Assembly (NCBI GenBank): GCA_013396915.1 | Contig: VWZL01002221.1 | Coordinates: forward strand, 232,457 to 296,456 | Length of the DNA: 64,000 nt | Direction of reading: 5' to 3' | DNA from: Stercorarius parasiticus | Taxonomy: Eukaryota; Chordata; Aves; Charadriiformes; Stercorariidae | Part shown: piece by piece, positions 38,013-49,400 of the stretch | Layout of the letters: every line of letters begins with the position of its first letter | How positions within the stretch are numbered: position 1 is the stretch's first letter | Translations under genes and position numbers: made by a program | Notes under the pieces: generated by a model | Told to the model about the DNA's origin: nothing | What the model saw: only the letters and a program-made list of their open reading frames with translations | The model's database searches: none

Positions 38013-38990
38013 ATTCAAAGATTGTTCTGACAGCGGACAAACAATTAACAGAGATAATTTTCATACAGGTATGAGGCTTCCTCCTTACAAAAGTAAACAC
38101 ATAGATTTACTTTCCTTTCTGTATGTCAAGCACAAAGTCTGTGAAAAAGATAGTTTCAGTTTTCAATCTGTTACATTTAAAAACAGGACATGCAAGAGGG
38201 AAAATGCTATATATATGGAGACAAAAAGTTGTTGTTACCCTAATTAAAACTGGTTTCATCATTGGTTTTGCTGCTTCGAGAGAGAGCACTACAGTGAAGT
38301 GAACTGCATAAACCATGGACAGTCAGGCATCAAAATCTGGGAGAAAAACAGCTTGTCAATTAAAACTATTTCATCATTAGATACTCCAAGTAAACTATTC
38401 AGTAGGGTGAGGTATTCAATATGTGCATTTAATTGACATGAACATCTAGATCCTGATCCAGTTATTTCTGTGCTGCATTATTCATTCCCTTGACACCACA
38501 TATTGAAACAAAGCTTTAGCATGATTTTTTTTTAATGTGAAACAAAGTTTATTCCCTGTTTGAGTTTTTTTATCATATGGAGACAAGGATAAAATAAACC
38601 TGTGTATAATTACATCTCTAAATAGTTCCTGTGCACTCCTATTTCAGCATTATTTAGGAATGTAAGTCCCGTATCAGCTTCCAGGTGTTTGCTTTTATTT
38701 TGTTCTGTTTTAATACAGAATATGGGACCATAACAATATTCCCGTGACAATCTCATGCATCACAAAATTGGGAAGAATTGTCTTTAGTCAGTTTCTTTCT
38801 TGACCCATTTCTTTTCTATAGCTGTTACGGCTCTCCTAGTCACTCTAGCTTTTGTATTTGTTTTGATTCTAATTCTTAATAGGTCTCTTTTGCCTTTGTT
38901 TCTGCAGGTTTTTGCCAACTAAATGCAAGCTTACAGGCTGAAAGGACGTAGTTCTAAACTATCAGAACAGAAAATGCACAGATCAAAAAA
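38013..38990. other. non-coding sequence, nothing recognised
   Basis: AT-rich with short T-rich runs. The relic reading frames of the neighbouring region fade out before reaching it. Confidence 0.5.
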
Positions 38991-41740
38991 AAGGGCTGAT
39001 TTACCTATTAAAAATCAATTCATTTCATATAATGGATAATAAATTTCCCATAATTTGAACACTGACTATACCTTGGTGTAATGTGATGCTTGTCATCAAC
39101 ACACCATAAATCTCTTTGCAAAGGGAAGCAGAAACATCAACACCATTTTTAATGGCTCCAACTGGTAAATTTGATAAGTGGTAGCAGAGCCTTCTTTTAT
39201 GACTAATTCATGGTTACTTGAAGACACAATATTACTAAAGCAGCCTTTAGTTCAGGAATGGCCAATTATGCTGAGTTGTCTGGTAGATGCAACCAGTTTT
39301 GAAAAAAATAACCACATAAGTGCTTGCCGAAATGTCAGCAGCTTTCTCATACTTCATCAATCTTGCAATACGATTACATTCCCTTTTGGTTATTCGATCT
39401 TTATAGTCTCAGACCTAGTTACTACTTTGCATACCACTCAAGTTCTTGCCTTCTGAATGCCTTTGCTATGAGGCAAGCAAACACTTTGATTTGATATTGG
39501 TGCTGCTTTTTCCTGTATTCTGAGAATAAGTCATTTACCATCAACAAACCTTCTATGCTATCAGAATATCATATCATCTTCTGTAGCCCACTATATTCCA
39601 TGACCCATCACGTTCTGCGAAGGCAACCCTCATAAAATACTTTATGTGAAGCTGAAATTACCTTGTCTCTCTTTCTATGTTTCATAAAATTATACTGGGT
39701 ACAGGGTTAGATCACATTAGATGCAAAATTTCATCCCCTGGTTTTGAGATATGTTTCACTGCAGTTCTATGTAGCATCTAAAAACCACATTTTGATATTG
39801 GAGACAACATACATTTATAAGCATTTTTGCATCTAAATCAAAATATGACGCAGCTTACATGAGATTTTTTAGATGTTATTGCTTTGCATAGATTGTGATG
39901 TGACCGCACTACAGTCCTCTCTACACCTTTTCTGATGGACAACATAGTAGATAGTTCTCAGTCTGAGCATAATTCATTCATATGGTGTATAAAATGACTT
40001 CTGTCATACAGACGAGCTCTAAAAACTTCTCTGGATGCATATATTCAAATGCTGACTGGCATGCTGGTGTCAGAGGGTCTAAACACTGATGCCTTCAGTG
40101 TCATGTCATGAACATCGCCAAGTAATGTTCTTATGTAGCAGTTGTCTCAATAGATCAGTCAAAGATGTTTCAAAAAACATGTGCTGTGCACAAATTTTAA
40201 TCTCATCCTGAAACTTCTGTAATGCTTCTTGTCCTGTGGAGGTTACATTGATGACAGAGACTTCAGTTTTCTGTCATCTGTCTTTAATCCATGAAATAAG
40301 TATACGTCCTACATATTTTCCTTTCATCATGAATCAGATTGTATCTGGACTGATTTTGATATTTGCTGCTTGAGTAACCACCATCACTTTCTTTAGTGAC
40401 TGATAATATTCTTTCTGAACTGATGTTATTCTTTCAGGTCTTCAAATGTTACAGCAATACACATTAAATTCCACAGATTTCACTGTTGTTCTGCAATCCT
40501 TTCTTTTCTCACCTTGTGCAAAAATGTAGATAGATTATTAAACTTTTAATTTGCCTTACAGTGTTTTGAAAATTCATGTTCAAATGGCTTCTCATAAACT
40601 CTCATTTCTCAGTATTGTTCTTTCTTATGTAGAAAAATGTAGCAATGAATTGGTGCTGTCCTAATAATCTACTAAACTCTCTATGAATCAGAGAAATCTA
40701 AATTTCACTTCTATCTCTGTTAATCCACAGAGAGGGCAAATTCACTTTAGGTAAATCCTTTATATCTGCATAAAACTCTGAATCTTTCACTGAAGACTAC
40801 ATATCCATTCATCATGCTGTCATGCTTGTGTGGAGCTCCCCCTTCAAACTTCACTGAATTGCTTCTAAGTATTTCCTAATCAGCTTTTTATTTACAGCTG
40901 GAAGACTTGAACCATACCAGTTTGGTTCTCTGCTTGTCTGCTTACTGCAGACTCCACTGCTGATCTGCTTACGAGTTGCTAATTGTACTGATGATAAAGA
41001 ACTGGACAGTAATTCCTTTCTCTTACATATATTATGTGAGTTTGGTCTTTGAAAATGACATCTGCTAGACATGCAGTACCACTCTCCTTTTTTTGGAGGG
41101 AATCAGGAATCAGGTTGAAAATTTGATTTTAGCTCAGTACTAAGTCTGACAGTACATATACCCATATGTAATATTAAGGTTCTCCCAGACTGCAGATTAT
41201 AGCTTCTTTTACTTCCTGTTACTGCCTGTGTGTGTATTGAGTCAATCGTATTTAAGTTCAGCAAGAAATTTGTGACATTGTCCTTAGTAAATTTCTCACT
41301 GGACATGGAATAACAGGAAACTCATTTCTGCATTTATGATGCTTTATTCCAAAGGATGGCAGATCAAGGACCTGAATGTTTCTTCAACTATATGTGCAAT
41401 TTCTCTGAACAAGTTCTTGGTTTGACTATTTCATCCTGACTCTGAAGTGAGCTGATGGGTCCTCCAAATTCAGCTTTGTTTATTGTCTTGTGTAAGAGCT
41501 TATGCTACCTTGTTTGTATTTTACTTGGACGTGATTACTTTTTCTTTGTCCTGATATGATTTATGAGATTTTGTAAAGCATCAGCTGTCAGTAAACTTAG
41601 TTTTACCCCTGAAAATATTACTCCATTACCAAACATGCAGTATTTTTGCTTCTTTTCTCTTCTCCTTTTCTGACTTCTCTTAATGTATGGATGGGACCTT
41701 AGAACACTTACCCATATTCCTGTACTGATGGGCCATAATC
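38991..41740 (-). pseudogene. relic of a large protein-coding region, family not recognised (downstream part)
   Basis: Long protein-like tracts on the minus strand follow one another with few stops but changing phase. From about 41700: FSGVKLSLLTADALQNLINH, then NKAEFGGPISSLQSQDEIVK. 41306-40851 is open for about 152 codons except one TGA at 41103-41105, with KDNVTNFLLNLNTIDSIHTQ and SSLPAVNKKLIRKYLEAIQ. 40438-40106 is about 110 codons with two in-frame TGA, with RITSVQKEYYQSLKKVMVVT and INVTSTGQEALQKFQDEIK. 40040-39850 has RARLYDRSHFIHHMNELCSD and VERTVVRSHHNLCKAITSKK. 39601-39422 has SIEGLLMVNDLFSEYRKKQH. 39150-39010 has LPVGAIKNGVDVSASLCKEI. No intron boundaries are evident between tracts, so the source is a very large exon or a retrocopy. 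Stops and frameshifts make it non-functional as assembled. Chance open frames in AT-rich DNA are the main alternative. Confidence 0.5.
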
Positions 41741-42249
41741 AGCCCACAGACATCATTGACTATTGGCGTATTCTATATGAAAATGCAAAGTTTAGTCTTT
41801 AGTTTCGAGAATTAATTGTTTGCTACTTTCCATCGAGTTGTAGTTCTACACCACTTGAGAAGTGTTATCAACCTGGAGATCACACACATTTTTTTCTATA
41901 AATATTCTTAATAGCCTGTATAAGAAGAAAGCACCTCAGTGACTTGGTGTATGCTTATCAAGAGGTCTATAATGAGATACAGATGAACTGCATACATATA
42001 GGACTGCTCTATCCAAATGAACAACTACTCACCTTTCTGTTTCCCCCACTTGCAGATTTCCACATTAGACTCTCCAGCCTTCAGGATTCAGTGCAGCTTC
42101 AGTATCTACTGGCCTAACAGCTGGCTCTACTTTTGGACAATGTCCACTTAAAATCCCTGCACTTCTGTGGAATAATTACTAAATTAGCCAAAGAATACAA
42201 AAGTATAGCATTGTTCACACATTAAGGAAAGGTATAAAATCAAGAGGCT
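41741..42249. other. linker between relic tracts and LTR-like insertion
   Basis: At 42055-42180 the minus strand has a 36-codon open tract (SGHCPKVEPAVRPVDTEAAL region) and an AG|GTGAGT donor-like site. The plus strand has a good acceptor-like TTTCCCCCACTTGCAG just before 42057. The two readings conflict and neither can be chosen from sequence alone. The rest is AT-rich. Confidence 0.3.
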
Positions 42250-42370
42250 TCTGAGGTAGAATACAGCCGCAGCTGGCATGCGAAGAATGCAACATCTGCG
42301 ATCCCCTGTACAAGGCGAAACTACACGAGGGATGGAACGGAACGCGCTTGTTCCGTGGCCCTCCCTTGTG
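42250..42370. mobile_element. CpG-rich LTR-like flank left of an assembly gap
   Basis: Composition jumps from AT-rich to CpG-rich. A perfect six-base-stem hairpin lies at 42338-42355 (CGGAAC, loop GCGCTT, GTTCCG). Together with the LTR-like copy on the other side of the gap (42772-42890) this suggests one retroviral-type insertion of about 640 bases whose middle is unsequenced. This is an inference. Confidence 0.45.
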
Positions 42371-42683
42371 NNNNNNNNNNNNNNNNNNNNNNNNNNNNNN
42401 NNNNNNNNNNNNNNNNNNNNNNNNNNNNNNNNNNNNNNNNNNNNNNNNNNNNNNNNNNNNNNNNNNNNNNNNNNNNNNNNNNNNNNNNNNNNNNNNNNNN
42501 NNNNNNNNNNNNNNNNNNNNNNNNNNNNNNNNNNNNNNNNNNNNNNNNNNNNNNNNNNNNNNNNNNNNNNNNNNNNNNNNNNNNNNNNNNNNNNNNNNNN
42601 NNNNNNNNNNNNNNNNNNNNNNNNNNNNNNNNNNNNNNNNNNNNNNNNNNNNNNNNNNNNNNNNNNNNNNNNNNNNNNNNNNN
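42371..42683. other. assembly gap (313 N)
   Basis: A run of Ns between two LTR-like stretches. Open frames that cross it are artefacts. Confidence 0.99.
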
Positions 42684-42704
42684 GACTAGACTGAAGGTGC
42701 AGTC

Positions 42705-42767
42705 CACTATTAGTGTATCCAAATCGTAATAGTTTAATACATATTAAACGCGACTGGACTGATAGTG
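42705..42767. repeat. nested inverted repeat
   Basis: The outer arms CACTATTAGT (42705-42714) and ACTGATAGTG (42758-42767) are complementary at nine of ten positions. Inside them is a perfect palindrome with arms GTTTAATA (42732-42739) and TATTAAAC (42742-42749) around a two-base loop. It lies directly beside the LTR-like copy and may be part of its U5 or the adjoining leader, where RNA hairpins are common. Its function is unknown. Confidence 0.75.
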
Positions 42768-42771
42768 CTGA

Positions 42772-42890
42772 ATTGGGCATCACTCAGAACTTAAACCTAG
42801 CCGTACCTAGCCTCCCACCTCAGTGAGGAGTGTTAGAACGCAAGGGGGTTTATTTTCTGCCAAAACCGCTTTGCCCCTTTTCACACAGCA
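42772..42890 (-). mobile_element. LTR-like repeat fragment, copy 2
   Basis: The second copy of the unit at 601-719, same orientation, about 92% identical, with the same AATAAA on the minus strand (plus 42849-42854). The flanks differ from copy 1 on both sides, so the shared unit is about 119 bases. It splits the minus-strand coding relic of this region, which implies it inserted into that locus. Confidence 0.62.
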
Positions 42891-44700
42891 ACTTCTCATA
42901 CAGAGTTAAAAGCTGCCACCTCCAAGAAGATTGCCAAGTGGAAGTATATATTGACTTGTAGATTCTTATGGTAAATATAAACTCCAATTTAGTACATCCT
43001 CTAGCTATCTGAAGTCTTAGATACAACCACTTCAGTGAAAAACTTTACAGTGGACTTCAGTTACCTTCATTCACAGCTGCTGACATCAGCAAAGAATCAT
43101 AAAACAGAGAGCCCAACACACTCCACAGGATGTCTCTAGACATCCCAGTCTCCAGGTCTCTTGAAAAGGCAAGTATATTTAAGTGATAGCTTGCAAAACC
43201 TAATTTTTTTATTTTATTCTAGTCTATTCTTTTTATAGTGGTTTTATATTTAACCATGTTATTTCTACTTTTCCTTCTATAATTTTATTTTGCCCTAAGC
43301 AAACAATTCTGCATATAATGCTTGCTTAAACAGGCCATATTTATTGTTTTTCTTGCTATTAGCAGTATTCCCCATGTGTCAGGCACTTGGGATAATACTG
43401 GGATTTTATGAAAGGTGCTTTTCTGACTTATGTATGACTAATTGCATTGACAGTTCAACACACTTCACTGGGAGTTGTTCATCACACAGAACAGTGCAAT
43501 TAGAGAGCTGTTGAACATTTGCCTCCCAGTACTGCCCAAATCCAAGGCAGGAAAACAGGGATCGGCACTGATGGCACCTTGCTCTTACTCTATGTCAATT
43601 TCTTGTCAAATATTCATGCTCCTTTGAACACAGAATATTGTCAGATCAGGAGCTTTTAACAGAAAGGTGTTTCAGTGGAAGACTTTCAGCCACTTCTACT
43701 TCACACCTTTTTGATGGTTAATGAGAGTGTGCTCAAGCCATCATCTTTTTTGCATCGATGGCAGCCCCACAGGCTGCTCTGGGACTTGTGAAGGGAATAG
43801 ACAGCTGATTAATTATTTTACTTGCTACTAGCACCTGAAAACAGTGAGGGCGAAGATCTGGCAGCTTCTTTAACCTCATCCAGTCCTCTGTTCCTCTCTC
43901 AAGCTCCCTACTGTTTCACATGCTCCTCCTCTAACCTTGTAAACTAATCAGGGTTAGAGAGTTCAAGATCTGTTCTCCTGCTCTAACAGCTGTTCAAAGA
44001 GGGCTTGGGTGTCTGTGCACCCTCAATCATTTCCTGAACAGAACTGTTATGTCTGAATGTACAGCTTTAATGAAAAAAAAACAACAACCCTGACTAATGT
44101 TGTCAGATCATTAGTTTGTATCATCTGATGTTGTCATGCTGTTATGTGAAGCACTTCTTGAGTCCAGTATTTATACAGGTCAAGGCCAAAAAATACCAAA
44201 GGACTTCCAAGCCCTTGTCGCTTTTGTAACTAAAAAACTAACTCAGACTCTCTTGCTTCAACTCTGTTGGATTTTTTCTTTTTTTTTTACAGTTTGTTTG
44301 CATTTAGAGGGGCTATAGGTCAGTGGCTGGAACACAGCACTTTTTTTCTGTTACTGACCTGCATTCTTCAATAATGACCTCTTAGTTTCTCTATAAAGTT
44401 GAGGAGAGGTGGTGGGTTACATCGCATCTTGTAACCTTAACCTCTGGTTCTGGAAAGAGTTACATGCTTTAAAGATACTGGTGGTCAGTGAAAAGTTATG
44501 TTTGAGGCATCTCCAAGATGCATTGCAATTTCTTTTTAAGTGTGAGTCCAGGAAGACGTAATGTCATTCCTAAATTCCTGGCCTAAAACCCGGGGTAACT
44601 TAAGTGGGAAATATCACTCCTTTTACAGGGAAACACTGGAAGGGATTTTTTTGAATGACAGCATGTGTATTTCAGGAAAGAGTATGATTTTCAATTAAAA
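42891..44700. other. non-coding sequence, nothing firm
   Basis: Lies between the two coding-relic tracts. Moderately AT-rich with no strong open frame. It may be eroded sequence of the same relic or an intron. Confidence 0.4.
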
Positions 44701-46392
44701 ACTTGGATTAGGCAGGACAAGCATATCTACTAAGAGGTATGGCCAAGCTGTAGATGTTGGAACAGGACTATAAATCTGGACTCGTGACCAAAGGCTATCT
44801 TTGTAATGGGAGTTCTCAGGAGGTGAATTAATAGATCTGTGGAGCTTTAGGAAAAGGGGGAAGACATCTTCCATGAGGTAAATATTTTTTTTTGTTTCAA
44901 CTCACCACATGCCAGAACTGGACCAAAGAATTGATGTCACAGGGGATACAGAGCAGTACCTTACACCCATGCAGTGAAGGCAGGAACTGTAAAACTGCTT
45001 GTGGATATCACACTATGATCCATGTCAATACCACTTAGACAGAGGATACACATGTACTATGAGTTCATTAAAAACTTTCCTGGAAGGTAATAGTCTTCTT
45101 GAAATTATCACTTCATGGCAGACAAGTTACCAGCAAGTGAGCAAAGTGTGTTCTGTTTCCAGTACACAGCACTAAAATATACAGGAAAAAGGGAAAAAAA
45201 ACAAGCATGAAAAGCTACCCAGTCCTATCAACCCTCTTATTTCTACCTGAGCTGTGAACTTAGGTTTTAGTGTATTATTCAATCACTTGAAAAGTTTCAG
45301 TGACTATTTCTTTACACAAAGTGTCCCAAGTTTACAGATCATCTCTTGAGTTTTGGTTTGTTTTCCATGCCATTTCAGTACATACACTAAGAATATGCTT
45401 CTTCCTTTTCTCTCTGAACTTGTGAAATCTCTCTTGATGTTGATATTCTTGGCATTTTTTCGGTAACTTTTAGTTCACCATGTGATAGGAAAATGCTACT
45501 GATATTAACTGCAGTGGTGGCTGCTTATTCTTAGTAAAGTTTCCGTTATGGTCTATTATGATCTTTTTGATTGGCAAGGAGATTCACAATGAGTGCTATG
45601 AACAGGAAAATCTGCATCAATTAACACAAATTAGCATCCCTGATGGAAGTTTAGAAAAGCACAGGCATGAATGGGAAGGAACACAACATATTTTTCCCTG
45701 GTTAAACTGCGTCCCCAGACTTCATTTCACTTTGTACTGATAGAATTAAAGCCTTAAATAGCCTAGAAATTCACACCAAGGTCAGCTGCTGCACAGACTT
45801 GGCCTTAGATTTAGCAACAGATGAAAAAGAAATAGCTCTAATTTTCTAAACTGAAGATGCACTGATCTATATCTCACCTGTACAGAGCCCTTCATGGTCT
45901 CTTGCTTTTATGTATTTTTCTCAGTTCTGGGATGATACCACAGAGGAGAGATGCAGAAAATTAATTACACACTGAATTCGAATTATGTTCTCCAGCTAAT
46001 GAGTTTGTCCAGAGGAACATCCCTACAGGTTTTCTGCTGCCTTTCTCTGTATAAGTCTTTATTTTCTCCTTTAACTCTCAGTGTAAATGGTCTCCAATAT
46101 TAATTTCCTCTCTTTATTCTGAAAAATTAGGCTACATTCTCCCACAAAAAGCACTCTATGAATTAATCTGTGAGATATAAGTTTACTGATGCTACTGCTA
46201 CTTCTTGCTTAAAGATCTATTTTGTGCTAAACTCCAGTTCTTCCTGGGATTATTATTCCCCTCCTGACACAGGATGTCATAAGAAGCAGGCATAGCTAAG
46301 TCAGTTACATGAAGAGAGGAGGAAGAAGCTTCTCCATTTTTTTCCAGATGTGGTTTAGGGGAAAACAACCACTTGTATTTAGAATTTGGAGC
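44701..46392 (-). pseudogene. relic of a large protein-coding region, family not recognised (upstream part)
   Basis: The region begins at a strong splice-acceptor match on the minus strand: TGCTTTCCTTCTTCTCCTTTCAG then GC, first exon base 46392. From there 64 codons are open (APNSKYKWLFSPKPHLEKNG, then SLHVTDLAMPASYDILCQE) to a TAG at 46198-46200. Protein-like sequence resumes in another phase: SSSSISKLISHRLIHRVLFV, ERKLILETIYTE, then KGENKDLYRERQQKTCRDVP, AISFSSVAKSKAKSVQQLTL, ELKVTEKMPRISTSREI, DTLCKEIVTETFQVIE and VIISRRLLPSRKVFNELIVH. The last open tract, about 44879-44704, contains SINSPPENSHYKDSLWSRVQ. Same strand and similar Ser/Lys-rich character as the 38991-41740 relic, so probably one gene. 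Frameshifts and stops argue against a working gene. Confidence 0.48.
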
Positions 46393-46416
46393 CTGAAAGG
46401 AGAAGAAGGAAAGCAG
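46392..46416 (-). promoter_or_regulatory. candidate 3' splice site
   Basis: On the minus strand an almost unbroken run of 20 pyrimidine-rich bases ends in CAG (plus 46393-46395), immediately followed by open reading frame. This is an excellent match to a vertebrate acceptor and marks the likely 5' edge of the relic exon. Confidence 0.5.
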
Positions 46417-49400
46417 ATACTTTAAGAGAAGACACTGGGAAGTCTCAGCCTGAACCCTATATGGAGGGAGTAGTTCAGTGTATGGAATTGATCTCCTTGG
46501 CTGCTTTATTGATGAAATGGATGGATAACAAACACAGTCTAGGATGCTGTGAGTGCTACATGTAAGGGTCAGAGCCAAGACACACTAGGAGATGCCTTGC
46601 ACTTAGCTCCCTCTATAGATACCACAGAGGGTCATACAGCAATTTAAATTTGCATGAACAGTGGAAACAATAAAGCAACAATGCAGCAGAGGCTATATTT
46701 TGTCAAATAAGCTACGAAGCAAAAATTTCTTTTTCTACAAAGCTAAGTTATGCTACATTCTCATTTTAGTCTTTTCAAGTATCTGTAAGTAGTTTCTGTA
46801 CCCATTTATTCATCATTAAATAAAGCAGCATGCAACATTAATCTAATCCTGTGTTTTAAAAGGCTGGATGTGTTTGTTTATTAGTCTTGATGTGTGAATT
46901 CTTTACATGTATACTGAAATCTGTCTAAAAAAATACATCAGCCTTCGCTCTGCTCTTTTAGGATTCATGTCATTTGTATAGCATGCAGATCTGTTTATTT
47001 TCATGTTATTAGTATATTCGGGCTCCACTCAAATTGTCGTCTCTATTTTATAAGCTTCTCACCAGTTTCTACATAGTTTATTATCTATACTGTAAGTATT
47101 CTTACAGAAATTATGGAGCCAGTTCTGCAAGCTTTTTTAATTCTACATAATAAAATTATGAAGACCACTAGAATATTACGTAAATCAACAGGAGTCCACT
47201 TCTTGCATACTGTCTACTCATATGATCCCCTTATTGGAAACAATATAATCAAATTAGAAAAATAAAAGGACAGTCAGGATGATCAAATATACAGCTGCTT
47301 CTCAGAAACAGCTAAGTAGACTATGACTCTTCAGCATTACAAAGTAGCATAAGGAGTGAGAGTGTTGCTGATATGTATAAAACATAGTGTGACATGGAGA
47401 CACAAAACAAATAGCGACAAGTTCAAAGACAGTAAAATGAAATATTTCTTTGAGTACTGGGAATTATGCCACAGAAGTCTGTGAATCTTCAAAGTTTATC
47501 AGCACTTTAAAAGCAATCAGAAAAATTCATGGAAGAAAAAATCCATCAAGGGCTATTTATCCCAAAGCTACCATCTCTGGATGAAGAAGGATGCTGATCT
47601 GGGGAGTTTCAAGTTTCTTTCCTTGAAGGTTGTGAGAATTTATGGAAAGTTTATAATTCCCAGCTGTCATATCTGAAAATAGGTACGCAGTTAGGAGGCA
47701 ATACTAAAACTGTTAAATTGTTTTATTTATTTGTCTCTTGCATTCTCTAGAGTGTGCTAACAAACCATACTCACTAAAGCCATTTTCTTTAACCTATCAG
47801 CTGAAATATAGGGTACCATCTGATTTCCCAAAGGACAGAGAGGCAGTGTGTGCTTCTCAACTGGCTGAACAAAAAGGCTGTTGATAAGGGATGAACTTCA
47901 CTGCATCAGCCATCCCTTCCAAATTATGCCAACCAGTGTGCTTCAGCTGGTAGATTAATCCTGCTTCTCAGTTCCTCACAGGAGAAACAGTAAGTCACTC
48001 TACTTCGGATTCACAAAACAGTGGAAGGAAATTGCATCTGCGCCATTTACCGGATGCATTTATCACTGGTTTCTTTTTTTAAGAAAGGAAAGCATGAGGC
48101 AGAGAATTTTGCAAGTGGCAAGAGAAATATTGCTCTACAGAGGTGGAGAACAAAGAAAAAAAAAAAAAAGGAGGAGTTTAAGTATGAAGGTTGGTTGAGG
48201 GACTATTATCATAGGATGCTGAATATGTTGCCACATGATACCAATTTTGATTTCTTAATGTTTTGTAAAAACTTCCTCACAAACATTTCAATGAACTAGT
48301 TGGCCTTTTATGTCATCAGTTATTCTTTCAAATCAATAATTTATGAAACCTAAGTCTTGTTTCAAATGATGTTCATAGAAAATGAGTTTTAGGCTAATAG
48401 TACTTTTAAATTTTTTCACGAAACAAGGTTAGTTGATTAAATTATATTTCATCAGTGAAATTATATATAAGTAAGGTCATCCTGTCAACCAACAGATAAT
48501 ATGACTTAGATAACCACTGACTACATGAATAGTAGGTGTTGGCAGCAAGTAACAGAATGCATTTTTCCTGCAATGAGTTTGAAGTCATGTAATTATTACA
48601 ATGAATATGTTCATAGAAAAGCTTAAAGGAATGTTTGAGTAGAAAAAAATGGTGAATAGCATAATCTGTTCAAAAACAATTAATGAATCGTAAATGAGAA
48701 TAACTTAGAATAGTTCAGTTTCTTGGTTGAAACTCAGTCTGTTATACTGGTTTCCTTTTTGCAAATAAGTGTTACATATTCACATATTAAAACTGACAAT
48801 GGAAAAATATTGTAAAAGCAGAAATTATTGTTATACTTGCTATCTAGCATTATTTGTGTCAGCCAGAATAATTAGATGCTTTTGACAATGTACAGTGTTG
48901 AAACAAATATATAAATAAAAACTATAAAGACTTTAACCATGAAGACTGCAAGTCAATAATTCTTCACAGTGGATCAAGTAACAGTGATTTTTTAGAAAAT
49001 CAAAGGTCACATGTTGTTTGTACTTCTAAAAATCCTTAGCCCTTTTGAGGTAAAAAGTCAAATTTTATCCATGAAACCCTATGCTTAGCAAAATCTTATC
49101 TAAAACTTACATGCAGGAAAAAGAAATGTTCATGCGGTCACAAAGAATATCAATTTGAGTGTAGACTACAGGGAGTGGGGTCAGTGCTTAAAATGATTAA
49201 TTTGTCAAAATGACATAATGAAACCTATCCTCCCTTTTTTAAGTTAGGTAGTGTTGGATTTTCCTTATTCTCTGAAAATATCATGGAAAAAATAAGCTTT
49301 GAAAAAATATAGTAATATTAATGTAAAAATTCAAGGCTCAGAGCACGTTCAGAAAATAAATCGAGCAAATAGTATTATCTGGAAAACAGAGTATAATTAT

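Noticed and set aside
39178..39456. 92-codon plus-strand open frame
   Set aside because: It lies opposite the minus-strand coding relic, which has better protein-like content and continuity with neighbouring tracts.
42184..42783. Several open frames on both strands across 42.37-42.68 kb
   Set aside because: They are created by the 313-N gap.
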